A stretch of DNA of 64,000 nucleotides, taken from Ditylenchus dipsaci. Taxonomy: Eukaryota; Nematoda; Chromadorea; Rhabditida; Anguinidae. The stretch's first letter is position 1, and every line of letters starts with the position of its first letter. Both the position numbers and the translations under genes were made by a program. Positions 32,650-44,600 of this stretch are shown here, piece by piece. Location of the stretch: NCBI GenBank assembly GCA_004194705.1, contig SADC01000034.1:1-64000 (forward strand), in the 5' to 3' direction. The notes beneath the pieces were generated by a model. It did no database searches and was not told the origin of the DNA. It was given only the letters and a program-made list of their open reading frames with translations.

Positions 32650-35600
32650 TTAATTTATTTTATTACACGCTCGAATCAGAATTAGTCTTTTTCGATATAA
32701 CATCACTCCCGGGACCGGCCAATGGCAATTTATCAAGAGTGGTGTTATATCTAGAGTAGACTGTATATAAAATATGCACGATTCATCTTTTACTGGCATT
32801 AGTGTATGGTGGTAAATCGCGTTGTTCTGATGATACTTTCTCCATTTGACCTCCTGTTCCTGCTCGAGTGGCTGTTTGAGTTCCTCTTCAATGCCTCCAA
32901 CACACTTGTAAGTGCTATTATTTTTCAGCATAGTGACTGCGTCCCACCTCAAAGAGGCTTATTTTATACATTTGCCTTCTCCTATTCAATCAACTCACAT
33001 AGTGTCAGGCAGTGGCATATCCCTGGTCTCTGGCAAGAAATAGATTAGCACTCCAGCAAACAATGAGAAGATGCAGAATATGGCCATGGGCACTGTGGGT
33101 AAGGTGACATCCGACAGGATCGCAACGTAGCCAGACGCACCAGCGCCAATTCTGGCCACCTGGAGAACAAAACAATGACCAATTTAATACATGTGCGATG
33201 ATTAAAAAATACCATGGAACAAGTACCAACTGCAGAATTACGAATAACTAAATCGAGAAGATCAGATTTTCGTTCATTTTCTAGAAAGTCGAGAATATTC
33301 TCGGCAGAATCCTTTTTGGCTAGCTTTAGGAAATATCGATAAAAATACCTGTAGGATATAGCTCTGAGGTGAATATGTAGAGAATATTGAAAGCACCTTG
33401 GATACAAGCTTTTCCAGCCAGCATAAATATCAAAGAGAACTAAAATAGAACTTAAAGGGCCATTGCCGTCCCCGACAACGGTTGTCCCCCGCCAATTCAA
33501 ATTTTTTCTGAATCATTGAAATTCTGTACAAATTTTCAACTTGGTTTCTAACAAAACTATACCTAAAATTAAATTCTAGGCCTTGTTTTGTTAAAAAGTT
33601 GAAAAATCAGTACAGCAGTTGAATGATCAGGCACGAAAATTTGAATTGGCGGGGACAGTTCAAAACAGGTGGCAATGTTCCTTTAAAGGAGGGTGAAAGC
33701 TGTTAAGGAGATAGTCTTGACACGAAAGGATTTATCCAAGTTTTTTGTTTTTTAAATATCTGTTTTGAGCCATACAGTCGAGTCCCGCTAACCCGGCACC
33801 CCAAAAGTTCGTTCCCGCCTTGGGTCCGACACTTTTTTTAACCCAATTTTCGAAGTATTTTTTCAATTGTGTTTTTACAGTCTGATAGCAAATATCGTGA
33901 GAATTCCGATTTTGCCGATCGTTTTTCAAAAAACCTAATATTTTGGCTCTAAAAGACCAAAACCCGCTAACCCGGCACCATATTTTTAAAAAGGGTGCCG
34001 GGTTAGCGGGTTTTGGTCTTTTAGAGCCAAAAATATTAGGTTTTTGAAAAACGATCGCAAAATCGGATCCTGACGATATTTGCTATCAGACTGTAAAAAC
34101 ACAATTGAAAAAATACTTCGAAAATTGGGTTAAAAAAGTGTCGGACCAAGGCGGGAACGAACTTTTTGGGGTGCCGGGTTAGCGGGACTCGACTGTATTA
34201 AAAAAAATCGGTAATGCAATATTAGACAAATTTGTGCAAAATTCAAAGTTGGATTAGCAAGATCAATATAAGAATTTTAAAATTCCTTCAAAAAATGTCC
34301 AAAACTCGAAATGTAATGGCGCTACCCAGGTTCCTAAATTAGAAGTATAATAAAGTACTGTTTCAAAAAAGTCAAAGTTTATAAAAATGGTTTCGCCAAA
34401 AACAGGTATAAAGAAAGACCGTTTCTGAAAAGAATGTGTTTAAGCAATATACATTTTAGAAACACACATTTGACAAAGAAAGTGCTTCAGAAAAATTACT
34501 GACCTTTCTAAAATATCGATTTCTTGTTATTTTGTGACGGTTTATAATTTTAGATAGCCATGGATGGTATTAGGGTTACAGTCCACTCCCGATTTAGTGT
34601 ACACCTGGTTTCAATCATTTTGGCCGGCGGTTAATAAAAATGACTACAATGAACCTCGATTCAGTGTACACCTGGAGCCGGTCCCAGGGTGTAAACTAAA
34701 TCGGGAGTTGACTGTATGTGTAATTAGTGGGTCGCAATGAGTGCATCGGTAATTAGTGTGCCAGCAAGAGCCTGTCTAGGCAGTAGGTCTTTCGGTCCCA
34801 ATTATTTGGTCCTCGTCATTCGGTCCCCTTGTCATTTGGGAATGGAATTGGGTTTGCTGGATCCACCTGGATGGCCTGAAAAATCAAAATTCAGTTCAAA
34901 TTCATAACAAACCCTTTTTGTGACTTAAAATCGTGTAAGGAGTTCTGCTTGTTTGTATCAAGCTCAGTTTTACTGAATAATCCACGCAATAACTAAACCA
35001 AGTGGTCGTCCACTGGGATCAAATTTTTTTACGTTTTTGGGTTCCGAATTACAGCTAATTACAGACGCAGTCATTAGGACGCAGACAACAGGTTTTGGAA
35101 CCCGAAAAAGTAAAAAAATTTGCTCTAAGGCCTGGTACCAATGAGTGCGGATTTTTTCATACCCCTCACTCGTAATTTTTTTAAATTTTAAAAAATATTC
35201 TGTTGCTGCCACCTGTAGCTTAGATTCAGAGCTACCAGATGAGATATTGATAAAGTAGATCTCGGTTTAAAAAGTTTGTTAAAAATAAGTGGATCCGCAC
35301 TCTGGATCCGCACTCTGGAGCCGCACTCGGATCGAGTGCGGATCCAGAGTGCGGATCCACTCATTTTATCCAAAATTTTGAATCACATGTAGCTAATAAA
35401 TAACTTATCTGGTAGCCCTGGATCTTAGCTAGAAAATAGCACCAACAGAATAATTTTTGAAAATTTAAATAAAAAGTTACGTCCGTTTCCGAGTGAGGAG
35501 GTATGAAAAAATCCGCACTCATTGGGTACCAGGCCTAAGTCTGCTTTCACCCTCATTCACACATTGTTGACATATTTTAGAGTGGGCTGGTCTTGGACAT

Positions 35601-38600
35601 GAAGCGACCAATCCCTTTGCCGGTACTACAACATATTTTTCAAGCTTAACCTTAGAACTTTTCAAGCTGTACTCAAGTTGTCCAGCTGGACATCCACCCA
35701 GAAAATAGAGGACTACCTTAGTTTCGAAGGTGCAATTAAATCAAAAAAAAGTTGTGCTCGTTACAAATCGTTTTAACACCGGCTTTCAATGAAGAGCAAA
35801 ATTGTTTGCCTATTCAGAATAATCCACAAAAAAAAAGCCGACCACCTTGCAGGGGGTAGCTACCCACGGTATTAAGATTACAGCTGGTTAAAACAGCATT
35901 TTGTCTTAACAAACCATGTTCAGGATACGATTCTGGATAGGGTAAACTGATTTTAAATTACTTTCAGCTTAATCCAAAATTTCGGATTCTGGAGTTTGAT
36001 TTAAAATTTGTTTTTTGAAAACTCTGACTTGAAGAAACTATTTGTTTAGCGAAACATTTGTTTGCAAAATCTTTATTGTCGAATATGATCTTTCTTTAAA
36101 CCTGTTTTTGGCGAAACAATTTTTTTATAAACCTTGACTTTTTTGAAACAGTACTTTTTTATAACTTCGAATTTAAGAACCTGGGTAGCGCCAATGTAAT
36201 AGCAAACGAATTAACCCTTTTTGATGGATTTTTCAACTTCTTCATTTCCGCTTTAAGGCCATTTTTAAGGAATTTAGAAATTCTGATATCGATCATGCTT
36301 ATTCAACTTTACATTGGGAACAAGTTTGGCTTATAAAGCAACACAATGTTGTCGACAAAAAACGGCTAAAAATCATATTTAAAAACACAAAACTTCGATT
36401 AATCCTTTCTTGTCGAGACTATCTCCTTAACAGCTTTCACCCCTGCCTTCAAGGGGGGGGGGTGGAAACTACTTATGCCTCGTGTACGCAGATCAAGTCA
36501 AAGTCAAGGTCAAAGTTTTCTGTGTGTACGCACAGAAAGTTGACTTGCAAGTCAACCTGCAAGTCAACTTGGACTTTGACTTCGGCTTTGACCTTGACTT
36601 TGACTTGCTCTGCGTACACGAGGAATTAGGTTTGAAAAAGTGGCTTCCATGGCGCAGTGCGTAAGTGCTCGCGTTTTTTGGCCCAAAATGGTTTTTTTTT
36701 GGTGTTGCAGGTTCAATCCCACGTAGTGGCACACTTTTTAATTGGCTTGTTTGGCCAGTTTAGAGGTAATTTGGGTCGCTGATCCCGAATCTGGCGTCAA
36801 AAAAGTCTAATTACCTCTAAACTGGCCAACAAGCCAAAAAAATAGTGTGCCACTACGTGGGATCGAACCTGCAACACCAAAAAAAAATACCATTTTGGGC
36901 CAAAAAACGCGAGCACTTACGCACTGCGCCATGGAAGCCACTTTTTTAAACCTAATTGGTTTTCCCCTTCCCCTTTAATAGTATATAAGTTTTGGCTGTA
37001 TGAGAAATGTACCACCAAAAGTGAGAATTTGGCCGCCTTTTTAATTTTTTTGGCCGCCTTTTTTAAATTCATAATAAAAAAATAGAATTTGCCGCCTTTT
37101 TTAAAAAATTGGCCGCCTTTTTTTCTTGTCAATTCCTGTTTTTCAAATTTTAACTCTAATTTGATGGTAACTTTGCTCTTAATGATGGCAAAAATGAAAG
37201 CCCAGAATCTGGGCTGCGTATTGGTATGAAAAATCGTGAACTTATAGGAAAAAATTAGAAAATGTAATCAAAAACACCTAGATGGTTATTTCGGCCTCTA
37301 CCTGCTAAATGGTTTTTGTGTAATTTTTTAAATTTTACTTTACAAGTTGACACTTTTTTCAAATTAGTGAGTAGCCAAAGTTCTGGGCTTTCGTATTTGC
37401 TATTATAGAAAAGATAGTACCAACTTGTAAAAGCTGTAATTCAAAAAACGTTCAAATTACACAAAAACCATTTAACAGATAGAGGCCGAAATATCCTCTG
37501 GGTGTTTTTGATTATATTTTCTAACTTTTTCCTATAAGTTCACCCTTTTTTATACCAGTACGTAGCCCAGATTCTGCGCTTTCATTTTTGCTATCATAAA
37601 GAGCAAAATTACCATCAAATTGAAGCTAAAATTTGAAAAACAGGAATTGACAAGAAAAAAGGCGGCCAATTTTTTAAAAAAGGCGGCCAAATTCTATTTT
37701 TAATTTGAAATTCAAAAAAGGCGGCCAAAAAATAAAAAAGGCGGCCAAATTCTCACATTTGGTGGTACATTTCTATTTGAGTCATAAGTTTTTGAGTCAC
37801 AGTCGACTTACAGTCATTTCCTCGGACAGCGCAAATAACATGGCTGTGAAAATCAGACTTCCTGCACTGATCAAGGTGATCACTTGCGAGCTGAACTTAA
37901 AAATATTGTAACAAACGGGGTCGTTTTTTAAACAAAAGATTTACCGTTTTCGCCCAAACTGAAGCAGAAAACACAACCCATCAAAGTAGGCAATTCAATA
38001 GCTCCGGCTATGGCATTGTTTAAGAAAAAGTTACCCACAAACATGGACCTGCTGGGGATGACTAAAATCTACTTGAATGTAATTTTTGTAGCGAGTACCA
38101 CCCCTCCCCCATCCTATAAAATGCCGTTTTAAAATGCCGTTAAAATGCCCCACGGGGAGTGATCAGATCGAGGAGATAACATCATATTCGTGTTTCTCGA
38201 CTTCTCGAAATTATTCAAATTTTGACTAAAAAACCATGATACCCCCCTGTGAATCGAAATTTTTTTACAGAATTAAAAAACAGCCGGCTTTCTCATTAAA
38301 TCGGGGTCGAGAAACACGAGTATGGTGTTATCTCCTCGATCTGATCACTCCCCGTGGGGGGGATTCTATACTGCAACCAAAGCTTCCTCGCCTTTGATGG
38401 TTTTATCTCAAAACATAAAAATATTTGTCATTGTTTCTATCTTTATACGGTACTTTACAAGCTCGAAATCTTTGAGTACTGACCCGGGCACCTGACTGGT
38501 TAATCTCGAGCAACCGTTCCCAGAATGTTTTTTAAAGAAAATATTGTATTTGAAGTCACACCTGGTCAGACAAGGCAATGACACAACCGTAATATACCAA

Positions 38601-41600
38601 AGCAGTGGCAATCCAGACAATAAAGATTATAATGTTGCGAAAAGCCATGTCTTTCGATTTGAATGAGTGAAGAAAATGGGTTGTGTTTTTTCGCTTCACC
38701 CACTTTTGCATCTCTGCGTGCGCACCTGAAAATAAAATTGAGTTGCAAAACACTTTCGGTTTAATTATGGAGAATATAACATGTACGAGGTTTTACCCAA
38801 GCCAACGCGCACTTGAATTCTTGAGAAATCAGCTTTTTTGAACTTATCTACTTCAAATAGGATGAGAAAAGGCAGAAGCAGCAGTCTTTTTCCTGCCTTG
38901 AACTTTTTCCTAATCTAATGAGAGTTTTCTGCCTTATCTTTAAAAGTATAGCAAGGTCATAAATGTCAGATTGAACGCGAAACATTGTTGTTAAACGTTG
39001 ACGAAACTTGTTGATCGAGGGTCTTGACTTTTGAAACGCAGAGGGATGCCTTGTTTGAGCGGCACGTGGGCAATTACTCGACCGGTCAGGATACGTCTGG
39101 GCATTTTGGAAAAAAGTGCCTCTGACCTCATATTTGGGCGTGAAAAAACGCATAGTCGAGAATCGGGTTGAGCAGAATTACTTGTGATATCCTCGCATTT
39201 ATCGAAAAAAAAACTAACCAATTCAAGGTCGGAAGGAAGACTACTTTGTTAAAATGGCAGGCTTTCCGAATAATTTTTCCGCCTCATCCACTTTGTTCAT
39301 CACAATCAACCATCGTGGACTTTCCGGCAAATAATGGATCAGAAAGAGTGCGAACAGATGTAGCACTGATGTAACCATCTAGAAATTGTATTAATTAATT
39401 TCCGTATCTCTGAGATACCAAAGAAGCAAAAGCTGGCAGCGAAAGATTGCGTAAAATCAAATTGCGCTAATGTAAACTGTGCTAAAATCAACTTACCGAG
39501 TTTCGTCTTAACACTGAAAAGCCGTTTGTGCTAATAGGAGCGTTTTGTTCAGAATTTCGCGCTGAACAAGATAGGCGCAAGAAAGTTCCGAAAAAAGTTC
39601 TTTGTTGCAACTTTTTTTAAAAATCTATCGATGGACATTCTCAATTTTAGTTGTTTTAGTTATTTAAGTGTAATTTATTATCCGAAAACAACTTTACGTA
39701 GCTAAAGAGCATACCTGGTGCAGAATTCAACAGGCTTTCAAATAAATACAAACTTAGTCGGGTAAATTACCGTATTGCATGCAAAATATTACCATTTTTT
39801 TAAAAATCCCATGAAATACAGATTTTAGATCCTTCGTATAAACACTGAAAATCATTGGTATCACCGTTCATATTTCAGTCCTTTCACTGCATCAGAAAGC
39901 GCAGATTTTGCGCATCATTTTCATACCAACGAAGGCAGCAAATTATAGAACAAAGAGGTACCAGAATCATCAAATTGGTTGGTGACCAGGCTTTTTTCGG
40001 GTTTATTCAAATTCGCGCCTTTCTTGGCGTTCTGTATTTTAGGTTTTCTCGAGAAAAAAAATTCTTTTTTTGAAATTTGGGCAGTTAATGTTAAGAAGAG
40101 CACGAACATGCGTTTGCAACTGTAAAAAACACTCAAATAACTAAAAACAACTAAAATTGAGAATGTCCATCGATGGATTTCTAAAAAAAGTTGCAAAAAA
40201 GAACTTTTTTTTGGAACTTTCTTGCGTCTATCTTCTTCAGCGCGAAATTCCGAAAGCACCATTCATACTCCCGCGGTCACGGGTCATCATTTGACCCGCC
40301 ACTTTTGCACCGTTAGCCTGACCCGCGGGTCACTTTTTCAGAGTCACGGTGCAAACTTGCGGGTCAAAAGTTGCGGGTCATAACTGGGGATCTTTTCATG
40401 AGCTTGACCGCGGGTCATAGACACGCGGGTCAAAGGAAATATACAGCAACCGTCAATAAAAAGGATGAAAAAACTTTATCGAACAAATAACCATAAACAT
40501 TAACACACTTCAAAGACTAATCATGCAAGCTAGATTGAAACTCATCAAAGCTCATTTCAGTGACAGACTTCTTTTGCTTAGTGCTGAAGGACTCTCGAGA
40601 TCAATCTGGTGTCATATCCAACATTTGCTCCTCCCACTTGCTGATGAACTCACGAAGCTCTTCTGAATTAATATGGTGAATTTTTATTTTTGAAGAGGAG
40701 GACAACTTTTGCACTTTAGAAGCGTTTTCTTGTCACCGCCATCTTCCACTTGATTCAACAGTTCAGCTACTTCAACAGATAAAGGAGGCATCTTTTTTTT
40801 GTTTTCGAGAGCTTGCATAAGGCGTTCAAATTCCGGATCTAACTTAGACTTCTTATTGGCAGGAGACCTCGAAATCGTTTGCTTGTTTGGTGGCAGTGAC
40901 GTAACATTTGTCGCCCGAATCCTAAACTTTAAGTAGTCAATAAAATTGTATTAAATTACTAGCTTTTACTGGTGGTCTGAGAATGTATTGATAGAACGGA
41001 GAAAGGCAGTGGCTTCCCAAAATTTCCAATCCGGCTCCACATCTTCAGCTCCATCTCCAGATTTTCCTTCTATTCGGCGACGCGTCGATCTGTGCGTTGA
41101 TAAAATATTCTCCCACGTTTCTTTAGAAGAGGAACTCAATTTGAAACAACATCAGAATATGTCTACAATAATTTTGTTTCATACCTCCGAATTGCATGCT
41201 TGCATAGGTATCCTGGAAAGATTTATTGATTCCCAGCCACTCGGTTTGTTTCTTGCTCAGGCTAGGGTAGTCAGCGTTAGTCGGATCCCACAGAACAGGC
41301 TTCTGCTCCACCAGCTCGATCAGAAATTCTTTGTGGTCGTCCATGACCTCGTGGTTTTGCGTAATTTTCTGTTTGACCATCTTCTATCTTAATAACCAAA
41401 ATAATATAAGTTTTTCATCAATCCAAACACACATACACATTAATGGGGCCTACAAATAATTTGTTTTATTTTCACAAAAAATGAACACGAATAACACGAG
41501 AATCAAAATGATGCAAAAACATTGCCCCGCGACCTAGTGACCCGCGGGTCAAAAACGGGTGCACCGCGACTTTGACCCGCAACTAAAAAGTTTGACCCTC

Positions 41601-44600
41601 AGGTCAAAAATCTGGCTTGATAAAATTGACCCGCCACTTTTGCACCGTGACCTGTGACCCGCGACTCCAAAAATGTGACCCGCGGGTCATTTCAAATTTA
41701 TAAGTAAATTTTGACCCGTGACCCGCGGGAGTATGAATGGTGCTGAACAAAACGCTCCCATTAGCACAAACCGGCTTTTAAGTGTTAAAAACCATAATGT
41801 TAGTGTGCTAGAGATAAATTAGGACGAAAGTGAAAATAGCATCACGGTTTTGATACAAAAATTTGCGGTCTAACATTAATCCTAGCACTCTTAAGCCTTA
41901 TCAGGCGATTTGAACTTTGCGAAATGTGAATTTGCGCAATTTGATTTTGCGCAATCTTTCGCTGCCCGCCAAATCTCACCTGAATGGAGACCCAAGACTT
42001 CAAGGTGTAAGCAACCAGAGCTAAAAAAGCATATCCACAAGCCCAAGGAGCTTGCAGAAGACTTCCCACAATTGACCTGTATTGCATTCCAGTGATTTCC
42101 TTGAAATTCCAGCTTTACATTATAAAAGTGGAGAATAGATGGCATATAAACCATGCAAAAGACATATGCCGCTAGATCAGCGGCTTCATTGCACACTGCT
42201 AACAAGAACCGCACAATTAGAAATACTTCGAATTCTCGGCTGAACGGCAGCAAAAAACCAAAAATAGTGGACAGAATACTAAAACCTGAAAAAACGGAGA
42301 TATTCAACCGTAATTAAATGGTCGAAAATTGTGAAATACCATAAATAGCCGGTTTTCTTCCATATCTGTAAATAGATATCACAATTCACTAATGCTTTAC
42401 TGGTTTACGCTACTTGGCTGCAAAACCAGTACTACAAATAAAAGGTCAAATTTTTTATGTTAACACTTTGACTCCCGTGCGTGACTTTTGGGACTCCTGG
42501 CTCAGAATTTCATGCTGAACACGATGATGCTTTGGTATGAAAAATATCCACAAAAAAGTTCGGTTATAGCCTTCGGAATATTTGAAGTTTTAAAATTCTT
42601 GTCTTGACACGAAAGTACGAAAATTGGTTAAGCTTTCAATTTTTTTGAAACATTTTTATGATCTGTTAAAGGAGCATAGCCGTCGCCGACAACGAGAATT
42701 TCAAATGTTTGAATTCTCGCGGGACAGTTCTCTTTCGTCTCGTACTGTACTCTTTTGACTTGTTTCGAATGACTCAAAAGAGTACAATGAGAGACGAAAG
42801 AGAACTGCCCAGCGCGAATTCAAACATTTGAAATTTTGGAGCTTGTCCACAATGTGCGCCCAAAAATCTGCCTTGGTCCCCCTTGTTGTTTTGAAGGTGA
42901 ATATGTTCAAGGTGATCATTTAACCCTAATCACCATGATCACAACATTATTATAACTCTAATGACAAGGGGGACCAAGGCATTTTTCAAGAAAAAAGAAC
43001 AGGGGGACCAAGGCAGATTTTTGGGGCGCACATTGTGGACAAGCTCCAAATTTTCGTTGTCGGCGACGGCTATGGTCCTTTAAAGGCATCTTTTAGATAA
43101 AAGGCTGAACTATATTCTGCGTAGTTATTTGCCCAGGTGTTATATAAATGTACGCGCTAGGAAACCCCAAACATTATAATGTCAGCCTCTGACAAGTACT
43201 CATCTCCAAAAGACTATAACTTTCTTCAATCCAAACAGACTAAGGAAAAACAGCATCAAATTTTGTAGGAAATTCAATAAAGATTCTGAAAATTTAAAAA
43301 ATCATAAAAATGTTTTTTATCTGGCCAGTTATGGCCTCTGTGACATAAATTTTTTTAGAACTATCATTTGCTCTCACTGCATTAAAAACTGTCAATTTTG
43401 ATAATCTGACATCAGATTCGTATTTAGAATGGTCGATTTACATGTAAAACTGCTCTGACGAAAAATTGAACTTCGAAAAAATTCTAAAAATTCAATATCT
43501 GAATAATTTTTATCTCGAAGAAATTTAGAATTTGACAGTTGGTTTTCGATTTAGAGAGTAGTTTCATGTGTAAAGCGGCTATTCTAAACACTAATCTGGT
43601 GTCAGATTGTCAAGATTGACAGTTTGCACTGCAGTGAGAGCAAATGATAGTTCTAAAAAAAATTCATGTCACAGAGGCCATATCTGACCGGTATAACCAC
43701 GACTCGGTACAAATTATGACTCGGTACACTTTTTTCAAATTCGCGCGTTTTGAAACTTCGGTTTTCCGCATGTTTTTATAACTTTTTTTTTAACTTAGGC
43801 TTAGGCAAGGGTGAGCCAGCGCATGTTAGGGTGGGCTCAAACGTGTCCCAGACTTAGCTTCAAAACGCGCCAATTTAAAAAAATGTACCAAGTCGTGTAT
43901 TGTACCGAGTGTAGGGCAGTCATCTGACCAGATAAAAAACATTTTTATGATTTTTTTTTAATTTTCAGAATTTTTTTCGAATTTCCAACAAAATGTGATC
44001 TTGACATCATTTGGAGATGAGTCCTTGTCAGAGTGTTAGAGTGAATATGAATAAACGCTGAAACAACTGAGCTCTGCGATCCTATACCAGAAGGCGAGGC
44101 TTCACACACATTGTCCCAAAAAACGCCCTCTATAAGCCTTCTTAAACCAAAATTTAAAAAAACCACACCTGTCAGATATATATCCACCAATCATGCATCC
44201 CACCAAATATCCCAATGAGTATGACAAGTGGACGTGGGCTCTGCTCCAATTGTCATCACAGGAGAGATGCCATTGGGTCACCACACTATCACGCATCACC
44301 TTTAATTAGCATACATTCAATCTCTATAGTTGGACAGGAAGGTGCGTACCTACAGAGGTGTCATAGTCCCATTGTTTGCAGCGAACCAGCTCACCTCTGG
44401 GCTGAAGTCTAGCTAGAGCTATTGCATCCGAATAGTTCATTCTCAGGTAGTCGCGATATTTGCTGTAGGGATATCGTAGGCCGCACATTGCTCTAAATAA
44501 AAGTTTCGAACTAGAAAAAACCAGGTAGAAAGGAACCTACCATGCCAAATTCTGCCTCTCCTCTGCTTATTTCTGACCTGCAATTAGATGGAGATGTCAA

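Larger units (their letters stand above)
33688..36445. repeat. Large fold-back, AAGCTGTTAAGGAGATAGTC ends, with nested insertions
   Basis: GAAAGCTGTTAAGGAGATAG at 33695 pairs with its complement at 36413-36435. Deeper arms pair too (GGCGCTACCCAGGTTC / GAACCTGGGTAGCGCC; TTTCGCCAAAAACAGGT / ACCTGTTTTTGGCGAAA). Nested: 33773-34199, 34578-34717, 35130-35537 and a CCAAGTGGTCGTCC copy at 34985-35115. It lies in the SLC22 intron between 37812 and 33439. Confidence 0.8.
39500..41795. repeat. Fold-back in SLC22 intron with a nested element
   Basis: AGCCGGTTTGTGCTAAT-like text at 39520-39560 (GGAGCGTTTTGTTCAG) pairs with CTGAACAAAACGCTCC at 41743-41758. AGATAGGCGCAAGAAAGTTCC pairs with 40205-40235, and ATCGATGGACATTCTCA with 40158-40178. 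The right arm is split by the element at 40252-41747. Confidence 0.8.

Noticed and set aside
33045..33500. Single 151-residue protein
   Set aside because: It reads through three SLC22 exons and their introns in a mostly wrong frame; the spliced model explains it better.
39855..40262. Open frames on both strands with Phe/Lys-rich text
   Set aside because: They overlap the arms of the 39.5-41.8 kb fold-back; no family match.
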